Source of the DNA: Halorubrum sp. CSM-61 | GTDB lineage: Archaea > Halobacteriota > Halobacteria > Halobacteriales > Haloferacaceae | Assembly: GCF_003781945.1 (NCBI RefSeq) | Contig: NZ_RJJW01000002.1 | Coordinates: 490,864-540,387, forward strand | Length of the DNA: 49,524 nt | Direction: 5' to 3' | The notes under the pieces: generated by a model | The model's database searches: none | Told to the model about the DNA's origin: nothing | The model's input: only the letters and a program-made list of their open reading frames with translations | Part shown: positions 32,347 to 41,202 of the stretch, piece after piece | Layout of the letters: each line of letters opens with the position of its first letter | How positions within the stretch are numbered: position 1 is the first letter of the stretch | Program-made: the position numbers and the translations under genes

Positions 32347-33675
32347 CTACTCGCCGTCGTCCGCCTCGGCGGGGCGCGGCGTCGCGATCGGCTCGAGGCC
32401 GTCGACGAACACCGCGCGGGGCTCGTCGACGACGGTGACCCGATAGGGCGCCGCGGGCGAGAGGGTCCGGACCTCGCCGTCCGCGTCGGTGGTGCCGATC
32501 GCCTGACTGTCGCCGTCGCCGACGCTCTTCGTGACGGTGACGTCGGGGACGGGTTCGTCGGTCTCCTCGTCGCGGACGGTCACCGTCACCGGGCCGCCGG
32601 CGTAGCTGCGGTCGACGGTGACGTTGAAGCCGTCGCCGCTTGCGGAGACGGGCTCGGTGTCGGGGAACGCGTCGAGCGCGATCCGCTGGTGCTCCACGAA
32701 CACCCGTCCCGTCCCGCCGCTGACGAAGGTGCGCAGGAGCCCGAACTCGTGGGGGATGGTGATCCGCTGGACCGAGCCGGCGCCGAACGCGTCGGGCTCG
32801 CGGAGCGACGCCGTCTCGGGGTAGGCCGCGGCGGTGGCCTCGATCGCCTCGTCGTTGCCGATGGCGCCGCCGCCGCGGTCCCAGCGGTCGAGGCGGAAGA
32901 CCTCGCGGACGTACTCGCCGTCGGCGATCGTCGCCAGCACGACCGACCGGTCGCTCGACTCGATGTACACCTCGGTGGCCGCCACCTCGCCGCGCGCGGC
33001 CGAGAGCGCGTAGTCGCGGACGGGGCCCTCGTACACCTGCAGCGCGACCTGCAGCTCGTCGAGGCGGGTCGGGGAGCTGAACCCGTCCGTCTCCTCCGCG
33101 AGCGCGTCGAGCTCGTCGAGCCGCTCGTCGTACTCGCGGGCGATCGCGGCGATGCGGACGAGCTCGTCGAGGAGCTCCCGGTCGGAGATCTCGCCCGCGG
33201 CGTGAGCGCTGAACGCCTCCGCCTGCCGGCTGTTGAGGGTCACCTCGTCGCGCTCGACACGGTTGATCGCGGCGAGGATCCGGCGCTGCCGTTCCGCGCT
33301 CGTCTCGGCGGCCTCGATCCGTTGGACGGCCGCCGCGGTCTCCATGGCGGCATCGGTCTCGTCGACGGCGAAGTCGACCGACGAGCCGAGGTTCGCGCCG
33401 CGGCTCCCGGACCCGAAGCGCGTGTCGACGTCGCTCGGCGCGGACAGCGTCCGGAAGGTGAGGTTCTCCCGGTCCACCTGCAGCGGGTCGCGATCGGCAC
33501 CGAGCGCGCCGACGCTGGGTCCGGCGCCCGTGTCGGCGGGGGCGGCGCTCTCCGCGGCCGAACCGGCCACCGTCGCGGGGTCGGCGACCGCCCCCGCGAC
33601 CGCCGCCGGCGACACCGCACCGGCGATCGGCGCGAGCAGAAGCAGCACCGCGAGGGAGATCGGGAGGGCTCTCAT
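32347..33675 (-). CDS. Secreted protein, DUF7096-like
   Basis: From ATG 33675 it is 442 residues; a longer frame runs into the divergent gene. A signal peptide (LPISLAVLLLLAPIAGAVS), a helical coiled segment (residues about 110-190), a beta domain and a C-terminal carboxypeptidase-regulatory-like Ig fold (TVTVRDEETDEPVPDVTVTK) are visible. A TTTTTATG box about 30 bases upstream supports a leaderless start. It is divergent from the anchored winged-helix gene and may supply its outside signal. The DUF7096 label is tentative. Confidence 0.78.
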   Translation of the reverse strand: MRALPISLAVLLLLAPIAGAVSPAAVAGAVADPATVAGSAAESAAPADTGAGPSVGALGADRDPLQVDRENLTFRTLSAPSDVDTRFGSGSRGANLGSSVDFAVDETDAAMETAAAVQRIEAAETSAERQRRILAAINRVERDEVTLNSRQAEAFSAHAAGEISDRELLDELVRIAAIAREYDERLDELDALAEETDGFSSPTRLDELQVALQVYEGPVRDYALSAARGEVAATEVYIESSDRSVVLATIADGEYVREVFRLDRWDRGGGAIGNDEAIEATAAAYPETASLREPDAFGAGSVQRITIPHEFGLLRTFVSGGTGRVFVEHQRIALDAFPDTEPVSASGDGFNVTVDRSYAGGPVTVTVRDEETDEPVPDVTVTKSVGDGDSQAIGTTDADGEVRTLSPAAPYRVTVVDEPRAVFVDGLEPIATPRPAEADDGE

Positions 33676-33819
33676 ACGCGTTCGGTTCGCGTCAGGACAT
33701 AAAAAATCCACCTCAACGAGCCGGCGAGAGCCGTCGCGGTCCTCGGTCGACCGGACCTCACGAGCCCGACGGCGGGCGAAACGAACGATGGAAAGCGTTT
33801 TGCCCGGCGCCTGAGTGCG

Positions 33820-35160
33820 ATGATCCGTATGCGGAACGCCCCCTCTCGAGCCCTCCTCGTCGGGCTGGTGGTCCTCGCACTCGTCGCGAGCGGTGTCGCG
33901 CCCGTCGCGGGGGACGTGCCCTCCTCCTCGCCTTCGCCCTCCCTCGACGCCGACGCGTCGGCCGCCGATTCGTCGGTCGTCGGCCCGCCGGTCCTCGGTC
34001 GGTCTGCCGTCGACTCGGCGGCCGTCGACTCGCCGACCGCCGAACAGATCGACGAGTCGTTCGACCCGGCCACGGCGACGCGGATCCGGATCGAGCCGAC
34101 GTCGGACCGGGACGCCCGGTGGACCGTGTCGGTCAGGTACGCGCTCAGCGACGAGACCGACCGCGCGGCGTTCGACGTCGCCGGAGACAGGTTCGTCGAC
34201 GGCGAGATCGGCCCCGACGCGGCGCTGTTCGAGGGGTTCGCCCGCGAGGCCAGTCGGAACACCGACCGGACGATGCGGATCGAGGACGTCGACCGCGAGG
34301 TCGTCGTCCACGAGGATCCCTCGTCGTTCGAGGTCGCGACCGACGAGACGACGGCGGTCGGCGAGCTCCGGCTGACGTTCGTCTGGACCGAGTTCCTCGC
34401 GCAGGACGGCGAGAACCTGGTGTTGGGCGACGCGCTGACGACGCCGAACGACGGGACGTGGCTGCTCTCGCTCGAGGAGGGGCAGACGCTCGAAGTGGCG
34501 ACGCCGGACGGATACACCGTCACCGGGACCTCGGACGCCACGGACCGGCTGAGCGACAACGCCGTGATCGTCGAGGGGCCGCGCGTCTTCGGCGAGGATG
34601 AGCGGGTCGCGATCGTGTACGCGCCGGCGGGCGCGACGCCGCCGTGGACGATGCTCACCGCCGCGATCGTCGTCGCCGCGGTGCTCATCGCCGGGAGCAT
34701 CGTCGGCTATCGGCGGATCGGGGGAGACGCCCCCGCCGTGGGGGACGAGAGCGTCGGCAACGGGGCGATCGACAGCGACGGGGCGGGACCGGCGGACTCC
34801 GGCCGACGCGACGCGGCGACCGGCGGCGCCGACGGAGCCGCCTCGGGCCCGGCGAGCGACGGGTCAGGGGCCGGCGACGCGGCGGCGGCCGAGGAGGACG
34901 ACGGGGAGGACCTCTCGCTTCTGTCCGACGAGGAGCGCGTCGAGCGCCTCCTCGAGGACAACGGCGGGCGGATGCGACAGGCCGACATCGTCGCCGAGAC
35001 CGGGTGGTCGGACGCGAAGGTGTCGCAGCTGCTCTCCGCGATGGCGGACTCGGGGCGCGTGGAGAAGCTCCGGCTGGGCCGGGAGAACCTGATCTCGATC
35101 CCGGACGGCGAGGGCGACGACTCCGACGGCGAACCCGGAGACGGCGAGTCCGGTGCCTGA
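33820..35160 (+). CDS. Membrane-anchored winged-helix regulator (DUF7345/DUF7343-like)
   Basis: This 446-residue protein has a signal peptide (ALLVGLVVLALVASGVAPVAG), an outside beta domain (about residues 85-255), a membrane helix (MLTAAIVVAAVLIAGSIVGY near 275), an acidic linker and a C-terminal winged helix (MRQADIVAETGWSDAKVSQL near residue 390). The layout implies sensing outside and DNA binding inside. An in-frame ATG at 33829 is an alternative start. Confidence 0.85.
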   Translation: MIRMRNAPSRALLVGLVVLALVASGVAPVAGDVPSSSPSPSLDADASAADSSVVGPPVLGRSAVDSAAVDSPTAEQIDESFDPATATRIRIEPTSDRDARWTVSVRYALSDETDRAAFDVAGDRFVDGEIGPDAALFEGFAREASRNTDRTMRIEDVDREVVVHEDPSSFEVATDETTAVGELRLTFVWTEFLAQDGENLVLGDALTTPNDGTWLLSLEEGQTLEVATPDGYTVTGTSDATDRLSDNAVIVEGPRVFGEDERVAIVYAPAGATPPWTMLTAAIVVAAVLIAGSIVGYRRIGGDAPAVGDESVGNGAIDSDGAGPADSGRRDAATGGADGAASGPASDGSGAGDAAAAEEDDGEDLSLLSDEERVERLLEDNGGRMRQADIVAETGWSDAKVSQLLSAMADSGRVEKLRLGRENLISIPDGEGDDSDGEPGDGESGA

Positions 35161-35318
35161 GCCCGCGACAGTGAGTCCGGGACTCGAGGCCGCCGGGGGC
35201 GACTCCGAGACCTGAGCCCGGCGACGAGGTCGAGAAGCCACGATCTCGAGAGGGAAACCGCGAGCCCGTAGTGAGGCGTTCCGAAAGCTCTTACAGGCCG
35301 AGCGACGGAGTATCGATC

Positions 35319-36107
35319 ATGAAAGTTCTGGTGACAGTCAAGGAGGTCGCGGAGCCGGACGACGACTTCGCGATCGATGGTACCGACATCGCGGCGTCCG
35401 ACCTCGAGTACGACCTCAACGAGTGGGACGATTACGCGGTCGAGGCGGCGGTACAGCTCGCCGAGGCGGGGATCGCGGACGAGGTCGTCGCCGTCACCAT
35501 CGGGCCGGAGCGCGCCGAGGAGACGATCCGGATGGCGCTCGCGAAGGGCGCGGACCGCGCCGTGCGGGTCTGGGACGACGCCTTCGAGGCCGGCTTCGCC
35601 GACGTGCCCGCGAAGGTCACGACGTTCGAGGCGGTCGTCGAGGCGGAGGAGCCCGACCTCGTGCTCGGCGGCGTGCAGGCCGCGGACACCGGGTTCGGCG
35701 CGACGGGCGTCGCGCTCGCGGAGCGGATCGGCTTCGAGCACGCCGCCGTGGTCAACGACCTGGAGGTCGACGCCGACGCGGGCGTCGCGAACGTCCACCG
35801 CGAGCTGGAGGGCGGCGTCGAGGAGCTGACCGAGGTGGACCTCCCGGCCGTGCTGACGGTCCAGACCGGGCTCAACGAGCCGCGGTACGCGAGCCTGCGC
35901 GGCATCCGACAGGCCCAGCGCAAGGAGATCGACGCGAAGGACCTGGCCGACCTCGGGCTGTCGCCCGACGACGTCGAGAGCGGGCTGACGATCACCTCGA
36001 TGTACGAGCCGGAGAGCGAGTCGGACGCCGAGATCATCGAGGGCGACGCCGGCGAGGCGGCGGGGCGGCTCGCCGAGGTCCTCACCGAGTTGGGGGTGAG
36101 CGCGTGA
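35319..36107 (+). CDS. etfB: Electron transfer flavoprotein beta subunit
   Basis: This 262-residue protein: MKVLVTVKEVAEPDDDF, YDLNEWDDYAVEAAVQLAEAG, the AMP/FAD-contact region LVLGGVQAADTGFGATGVAL and signature VDLPAVLTVQTGLNEPRY. It pairs with EtfA to carry electrons from flavin dehydrogenases to the quinone pool. Its TGA overlaps the etfA ATG (36105-36109). A cttaca box lies about 27 bases before the ATG. Confidence 0.95.
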   Translation: MKVLVTVKEVAEPDDDFAIDGTDIAASDLEYDLNEWDDYAVEAAVQLAEAGIADEVVAVTIGPERAEETIRMALAKGADRAVRVWDDAFEAGFADVPAKVTTFEAVVEAEEPDLVLGGVQAADTGFGATGVALAERIGFEHAAVVNDLEVDADAGVANVHRELEGGVEELTEVDLPAVLTVQTGLNEPRYASLRGIRQAQRKEIDAKDLADLGLSPDDVESGLTITSMYEPESESDAEIIEGDAGEAAGRLAEVLTELGVSA

Positions 36108-37051
36108 TGAGCGTGCTCGTCGTCTCGGAACACCGTCGCGGGGAGCTTCGAGACGTCTCGTACGAAGCGATCACGGCCGGCCGCGAACTCGCCGACGCGC
36201 GGGACGGCGACCTCCACGTGGCGGCGATCGGAGGCGACCTCGACCGGTTCGCCGAGGACCTGAACCGCGAGGGCGTGGACGCGGTCCACTCGGTCGCCAA
36301 CGGCGAGGAGTTCGACCACAACGTCTACCAGTCGGCGGTCGGGGCGCTGCTCGAGAAGACCGGCGCGGGGACCGTCGTGATCCCGAACTCGGTCAACGGG
36401 CTGGACTACGCGCCCGCCGTCGCCGAGGCGCACGACCTCGCGCTGGTGACCGACGCGGTCGGCTTCGAGTACGACGACGGGCTGACCGTCACCCGCGAGA
36501 TGTACGGCTCGAAGGTGGAGACGACCGTCGACGTCGACGGCGACCGCTTCGTCCTCACCGTCCGGGGCGGCGAGTGGCCGCCCGCGGAGGGCGTCGGCGA
36601 CGCAACGGTCGAGTCCGTCGAGGTCGACCACCCCGAGTCCGGCGCGCGCGTCAAGGGCTTCGAGGAGGTCGGCGGCGGCGACGTCGACATCGCGGACGCC
36701 GACGTGCTGGTCTCGGTCGGTCGCGGTATCGAGGAGGAGGAGAACCTGGAACTCGTCGAGGAGCTGGCCGACGCGCTCGGCGCGACGCTCTCCGCGTCCC
36801 GGCCGATCGTCGACAACGGCTGGCTCCCGAAGAACCGACAGGTCGGGCAGAGCGGGAAGGTCGTCACGCCCGACGTGTATATCGCGATCGGCATCTCCGG
36901 GGCGGTCCAGCACGTCGCCGGCATGAAGGGGTCGGACACGATCGTCGCGATCAACACCGACCCGAACGCGCCGATCTTCGACATCGCGGATTACGGCATC
37001 GTGGGCGACCTGTTCGACGTGGTCCCCGCGCTCATCGACGAGTTCGCGTAA
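36107..37051 (+). CDS. etfA: Electron transfer flavoprotein alpha subunit
   Basis: This 314-residue protein has an N-terminal domain (MSVLVVSEHRRGELRDVSYE) and a C-terminal FAD domain: VSVGRGIEEEENLELVEELA, ASRPIVDNGWLPKNRQVGQS, VYIAIGISGAVQHVAGMKGS, IVAINTDPNAPIFDIADYGI. It is coupled to etfB. No fixCX or ETF-quinone oxidoreductase gene lies alongside. Confidence 0.96.
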   Translation: MSVLVVSEHRRGELRDVSYEAITAGRELADARDGDLHVAAIGGDLDRFAEDLNREGVDAVHSVANGEEFDHNVYQSAVGALLEKTGAGTVVIPNSVNGLDYAPAVAEAHDLALVTDAVGFEYDDGLTVTREMYGSKVETTVDVDGDRFVLTVRGGEWPPAEGVGDATVESVEVDHPESGARVKGFEEVGGGDVDIADADVLVSVGRGIEEEENLELVEELADALGATLSASRPIVDNGWLPKNRQVGQSGKVVTPDVYIAIGISGAVQHVAGMKGSDTIVAINTDPNAPIFDIADYGIVGDLFDVVPALIDEFA

Positions 37052-37156
37052 GAGAAAGTTAAGCGAAAGGGGAAAAGCGCGAGCGGAGCGCGGAGCGGAA
37101 GACGAGGGGCTGCCGCGAGAGAAACACCTTTTAAGATCGTCGGGGATGTGACGATT

Positions 37157-37411
37157 ATGCCACACGTCCGGGGGACGGTTCACGGCGTCGCCGCGATGGT
37201 GACGCTCGTGGTCGGGTCGATGCTGACGAACACGATCCGCGAGGAGTACGAGCTGTTCGCGCAGGTCGCCGCGGCGACGACGCACCTGCTGATCGATGTC
37301 GCGGCGCTGCCGGTCTCGCGGGAGATCGCCGAGGTCGTCGTGCCGGTCGGCGTACTGATGGCGATCTGGGTGTTCGCCTACGAGCTCCAGCGGCTCTCGC
37401 GGAGCGGGTGA
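37157..37411 (+). CDS. Small two-helix membrane protein
   Basis: From ATG 37157 it is 84 residues with two membrane helices (GVAAMVTLVVGSMLTNTI, EVVVPVGVLMAIWVFAYEL) and short charged ends. The ctttTAAgatc box at about 37128-37138 sits 20-28 bases before it, so it is leaderless. Function is unknown. It is not obviously linked to its neighbours etfA and rfcS. Confidence 0.72.
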   Translation: MPHVRGTVHGVAAMVTLVVGSMLTNTIREEYELFAQVAAATTHLLIDVAALPVSREIAEVVVPVGVLMAIWVFAYELQRLSRSG

Positions 37412-37513
37412 GGGTCGGAAGGAGCGACGCGAGCGTTTGTTTCCTCCTTCCCGACCGGTGCGGTCCGGTCCGTTCTCGGGGCGTTTATCACCCCGCCCAC
37501 CCTCCCCTCCGCC

Positions 37514-38497
37514 ATGAGCGAGGCCGACGAGCAGACGGCTGCGACCGCGACCGGCCGGGAGATATGGATCGAGAAGTACCGGCCGCAGTCGCTCGACGAC
37601 ATCCACGGACAGGAGGAGATCGTCGAGCGGCTCCAGAGCTACATCGATCAGGACGACATCCCTCACCTTCTTTTCAGCGGGCCAGCAGGTGTAGGTAAGA
37701 CCACCGCGGCCACTGCCATCGCCCGACAGGTGTACGGCGAGGACAACTGGCGTGGGAACTTCCTCGAACTGAACGCCTCCGACCAGCGCGGGATCGACGT
37801 GGTGCGCGACCGGATCAAGGGGTTCGCGCGCTCGTCGTTCGGCGGCGACTTCCGGATCGTGTTTCTCGATGAGGCGGACAGTCTCACCGATGACGCTCAG
37901 TCAGCATTACGCCGGACGATGGAGCAGTTCTCCGACAACACGCGCTTCATCCTCTCGTGTAACTACTCGTCGAAGATCATCGACCCGATCCAGTCGCGGT
38001 GCGCGGTCTTCCGCTTCTCGCCGCTCTCGGACGAGGCGGTCGCCGCGCAGACCCGCGAGATCGCGGCGGCAGAGGGGATCGAGGTGACCGACGCGGGCGT
38101 CGACGCCCTCGTGTACGCGGCCGACGGCGACATGCGCCGCGCGATCAACTCCCTGCAGGCGGCGGCGACGACCGGCGACGTGGTCGACGAGGAGGCGGTG
38201 TACGCGATCACGGCGACCGCGCGGCCCGAGGAGATCGAGTCGATGGTGACGAACGCCCTGGAAGGGGACTTCTCGCGGGCGCGAGCGACGCTGGACACCC
38301 TCCTCACGGAGACGGGGATGGCCGGCGGCGACGTGATCGATCAGCTCCACCGCTCCGTCTGGGAGTTCGACCTGAGCGAGCGCGAGGCGGTCGCGCTGAT
38401 GGAGCGGATCGGGGAGGCCGACTACCGGATCGCCGAGGGCGCGAACGAGCAGGTGCAGTTGGAGTCGCTGCTCGCCTCGTTATCCTTGGAAGAGTAG
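37514..38497 (+). CDS. rfcS: Replication factor C small subunit
   Basis: This 327-residue clamp loader has the RFC N-terminus [17 protein letters not shown], Walker [13 protein letters not shown] (residues 55-66), Walker [14 protein letters not shown] (118-129), sensor [19 protein letters not shown] and a C-terminal collar. It loads PCNA on DNA. Two patches, at the Walker A loop and after the DEAD box, use AT-ending codons unlike the rest of the gene (see findings). No intein is present. Confidence 0.97.
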   Translation: MSEADEQTAATATGREIWIEKYRPQSLDDIHGQEEIVERLQSYIDQDDIPHLLFSGPAGVGKTTAATAIARQVYGEDNWRGNFLELNASDQRGIDVVRDRIKGFARSSFGGDFRIVFLDEADSLTDDAQSALRRTMEQFSDNTRFILSCNYSSKIIDPIQSRCAVFRFSPLSDEAVAAQTREIAAAEGIEVTDAGVDALVYAADGDMRRAINSLQAAATTGDVVDEEAVYAITATARPEEIESMVTNALEGDFSRARATLDTLLTETGMAGGDVIDQLHRSVWEFDLSEREAVALMERIGEADYRIAEGANEQVQLESLLASLSLEE

Positions 38498-38899
38498 GTC
38501 GTCTCCGGTTCGGGATTCCGTTCGGATCGCAAGAGTGGCTGTTTCGGAGTTTCGTTCGGTCATTTATACTGGATTCAGGGCGGTAGTGACAGAGCGATCA
38601 ACACCGCCAACGCCCCAGCCGTCGCTTATAAACCGTTAACTGCGGATCGACGGCGACCACCGCCAACGCCCCAGCCGTTCGCTTATAAACCGTTAACTGC
38701 GGATCGACGGCGACCACCGCCAAAGCCCCAGCCGTGAAGCGGACGCACGCTCGTTGCGCTCCTCACTCGGTCGCTCACGCTCCCTCGCTGCGGTGCTTAC
38801 GTCACCTGCGTCCGCTTCACGGCTGCCCCTTTGAGTCCCGCCCCGACCGCAACCGCCCCGCACCTCAGGCCTCCCCAGCCTCGTCGGCCGGCGCTTATA

Positions 38900-40053
38900 G
38901 TGCTTCACAGAAGATTTAGGTGTACTCTGCGTGGGTAGGGTAATGACTGGACGGGAGAAAGAGATCGTCCGACACCTCAGTGAGGACGATCTCGACCGCT
39001 TGCTCACACAGACTGATAGCGAGAAGGTGAGCAAGCGGCTCACCTTCATCAAACGGCTGTACAAGGGTGCAACGCTCGAAGACGCAGCCGATGATGTTGG
39101 AAAGTCCCAATCAACCGGGAGTCTCTGGGCCAAACGCTGGAATGAGGGTGGACTCGGGAAACTCACGCCGAACTTCGGAGGCGGGCGGCCTCCGAAGCTC
39201 GGCGATGACGAGCGTGAGCGTCTTATCGAACGACTCGAAGAAGGCGAACCCTGGAAGAAACAGGAAATTCAGCACCTGCTGAACACAGAATTTGACGTCG
39301 AGTTTCATCCGAACTATCTGCCACGATTCCTCTCTGATCTTGGCCTCTCGTACGCGATTCCGCGTACGGAGAGGCCAGATCGACCTGATAATGCCGATGC
39401 AATCCTCGACGAACGCGTTTCCGACGCGTTCGCCGAGGATGAGGTAGACGAGCCACACAACAAACAGCCTGAAGACGACAGTGACGAGGAATGGACGGTC
39501 GATGATGATGTTCGAACAGATGGTGGGACGACGGTCGGTTTCTTCGATATCTCGCACCCACAGCCATGGGACAATTCCCAGCGACTCTACACCGTCAGTG
39601 AGCCGACGATCACCCGGCCGCTGGTGAAAATCGACACACCAGCGGCCGGGTTCTATGCGCTCAACGGTGAGAGCGTCCTCCAGTTCCCGCCCACCCAAGA
39701 GAAAGAGCAGATCTGCGCGTGTTTCAAGGAGGTTCGCGAGCAGAATCCGGGCGAGCGGATTCTGCTCGTCTTGGACAACTTCTCCTCACACATCTGTGCG
39801 CACACGCGGAAACGCGCCCACGAACTCGGAATCGACCTCATCTTTCTCCCAGTCGGCTCACCGCATCTCAACCCGATTGAGCCAGTCTGGAAAAGTCTCA
39901 AATGGGAGTCATCGCCCCTCATCGTGGAGGGCGCGGCAGAGTACCGCGCCCTCCTCGATGAAATCTTCACGAAGTTGACCGACCAGCTGAGTTTCGCAGG
40001 CTCGTGGATCAAGAATCATCTCAGCGGATTCATCCAGAAGTTGCGTTAATCAC
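38900..40053 (+). mobile_element. IS630-type insertion sequence inside the structured repeat
   Basis: The element spans about 1154 bp and has short imperfect inverted ends (gtgcttcac / RC gtgattaac). The flanks read gcgct-tata-[IS]-tata-agcgc. That fits a duplicated TATA or a TA duplication with the outer TA counted in the element. The uninterrupted stem loops of other copies have equivalent length only if TATA was the duplicated target. Confidence 0.85.
38943..40049 (+). CDS. IS630-family DDE transposase
   Basis: From ATG 38943 it is 368 residues; a GTG at 38931 is an alternative. The N-terminal part has a helix-turn-helix (SKRLTFIKRLYKGATLEDAA, DVGKSQSTGSLWAKRW) and a second DNA-binding segment (GGGRPPKLGDDERERLI). 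The DDE catalytic residues lie in VGFFDISHPQPW, LLVLDNFSSHICAH and SPHLNPIEPVWKSLKW. The frame is intact, so the element may be active. Codon use is less GC-rich than in the surroundings. Confidence 0.93.
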   Translation: MTGREKEIVRHLSEDDLDRLLTQTDSEKVSKRLTFIKRLYKGATLEDAADDVGKSQSTGSLWAKRWNEGGLGKLTPNFGGGRPPKLGDDERERLIERLEEGEPWKKQEIQHLLNTEFDVEFHPNYLPRFLSDLGLSYAIPRTERPDRPDNADAILDERVSDAFAEDEVDEPHNKQPEDDSDEEWTVDDDVRTDGGTTVGFFDISHPQPWDNSQRLYTVSEPTITRPLVKIDTPAAGFYALNGESVLQFPPTQEKEQICACFKEVREQNPGERILLVLDNFSSHICAHTRKRAHELGIDLIFLPVGSPHLNPIEPVWKSLKWESSPLIVEGAAEYRALLDEIFTKLTDQLSFAGSWIKNHLSGFIQKLR

Positions 40054-40192
40054 TATAAGCGCCGGCCGACTCCCTCGCGCGTGCTTCTCGGCCGCGGAGC
40101 GGCCTCGAAGGCACGCGCCACCGCGACGCTCACAGTTATAAATCGCCGTCCCGGGGCGCGCTTTTTAAGCCACGCGCGAACCGACGGCGGGT

Positions 40193-40717
40193 ATGCTCGT
40201 CGTCGTCTCGGACACCCACTCGCGCGAGGAGACGAAGCTGCAGGGCCGGACCGCGGAGGCGGTCCGCGAGGCCGACCTCGTCGTTCACGCCGGCGACTTC
40301 TACCGCGAGCCGGTGCTCGACGCGTTCGAGTCGGTTTCTCGGACCCTCCGCGCCGTCTACGGCAACAACGACGACCCGGCGACCCGCGACCGGTTGCCGG
40401 AAGTCCTGACCACCGAGTACGCGGGCGTCCGGTTCACCGTCACGCACCGCCACCGCAGCGGCGACACCGGGCTCGTGATGCTCGGCCGGGAACGCGACGC
40501 CGACGCCGTGATCTGCGGACACAGCCACCTGCCCCGGTTCGACGACTCCGGCGCGCTCCCGATACTGAACCCCGGGAGCCACGCGCAGCCCCGAGGGAAC
40601 CGGCCGGCCCACGCGGAGCTGGAGCCGGCGTCTGAGGGGGAGAGCGAGGACGCGCTGAACGGGCGGCTCGTCACGCCGGACGGCGAGGTCTTCGAGGAGT
40701 TCCGGATCGAGCCCTGA
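40193..40717 (+). CDS. YfcE/MJ0936-type metallophosphoesterase
   Basis: This 174-residue protein: MLVVVSDTHSREE, VVHAGDFYREPVLDAF, VYGNNDDPATRD, FTVTHRHRSG, DAVICGHSHLPRF and LNPGSHAQPRG. All calcineurin-like metal ligands are present. YfcE-type proteins hydrolyse phosphodiesters, often cyclic nucleotides in vitro. A ctttttaag box 24-31 bases before the ATG indicates a leaderless transcript. It follows directly after structured-repeat copy 4. Confidence 0.92.
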   Translation: MLVVVSDTHSREETKLQGRTAEAVREADLVVHAGDFYREPVLDAFESVSRTLRAVYGNNDDPATRDRLPEVLTTEYAGVRFTVTHRHRSGDTGLVMLGRERDADAVICGHSHLPRFDDSGALPILNPGSHAQPRGNRPAHAELEPASEGESEDALNGRLVTPDGEVFEEFRIEP

Positions 40718-41072
40718 GTCGGACGTTTCGGTCGGCTGTACCGGTCTGTCGCCGAAGCGCGACGCCCCGCTCCGTCGGTCACGCCGGAGGGGCAGGGGGT
40801 GGGGAGAGGGAGGGGTCGCAGGGCGAGACCCGAGCGGGCGGGTGTCGTGTGCCGTCGTGGTTCTCCGGTCGGTGACCGATCGCGGGGTGAGGGCCGAAGC
40901 GGGGGACGCATCGACACCTTGTGCCGGTGATAGCTTATAGGTAGCTTATGGACAAAAGCGCGTTTTAGTCATCGACCGAGGGCGGCCGGGATCGGGACAC
41001 AGACGGACGACTGAAACCGGCCAGCGACCGGGCTGCCGAAACGCATAACACCGTGCCGACGGATGCAGGTGT
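40718..41072. other. Intergenic stretch with no gene seen
   Basis: Contains GC-rich low-information sequence. At 40925-40975 there are two agcttat(a/g)g motifs and cgttttagtc, which could be promoter parts for the small gene at 41073. I see no supported reading frame. Confidence 0.5.
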
Positions 41073-41201
41073 ATGCTCCCGGTCGAACCGCTGTTCGTCG
41101 TGATCCTCCTCGTCTTGCTCGGGTTCTTCTTCTTCGCGTTTCTGCTCGTCCGGCGCACCCTGACGGGGCTCCGTGAAGGGTACAACGACGGGCAGCGGTA
41201 A
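41073..41201 (+). CDS. 42-residue single-helix membrane peptide
   Basis: This short gene encodes MLPVEPLFVV, a helix ILLVLLGFFFFAFLLV, then a basic RRTLTGLREGYNDGQR tail inside. Its TAA is one base before the phosphate-transporter ATG (TAAgATG), so they are translated together. It is a candidate small subunit or regulator of the transporter; no family recognised. Confidence 0.72.
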   Translation: MLPVEPLFVVILLVLLGFFFFAFLLVRRTLTGLREGYNDGQR

Positions 41202-41202
41202 G

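Larger units (their letters stand above)
38602..40143 (-). repeat. Dispersed structured repeat, copy 4, interrupted by an IS
   Basis: The element lies at 38602-38899 and 40054-40143, split by the IS at the tip of stem 2, whose arms (gtcggccggcgctta / taagcgccggccgac) are perfect. Stem 1 arms form 19 perfect pairs (cagccgtgaagcggacgca). At its right end, 56-57-bp units (starting 38602, 38658, 38715) repeat the terminal caaagccccagccg part plus a gcttataaac box. Confidence 0.85.

Noticed and set aside
31183-33702. 839-codon plus-strand frame
   Set aside because: Overlaps the methyltransferase, pilin and DUF7096-like genes in other frames; no start context or domain.
35432-37666. 744-codon minus-strand frame across etfB-etfA
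   Set aside because: Shadow of two well-supported electron-transfer flavoprotein genes; Arg/Asp/Val-rich composition without domains.
37514-38497. An intein within rfcS
   Set aside because: The protein is full-length RfcS of normal size without any intein insertion; only codon-use scars remain.
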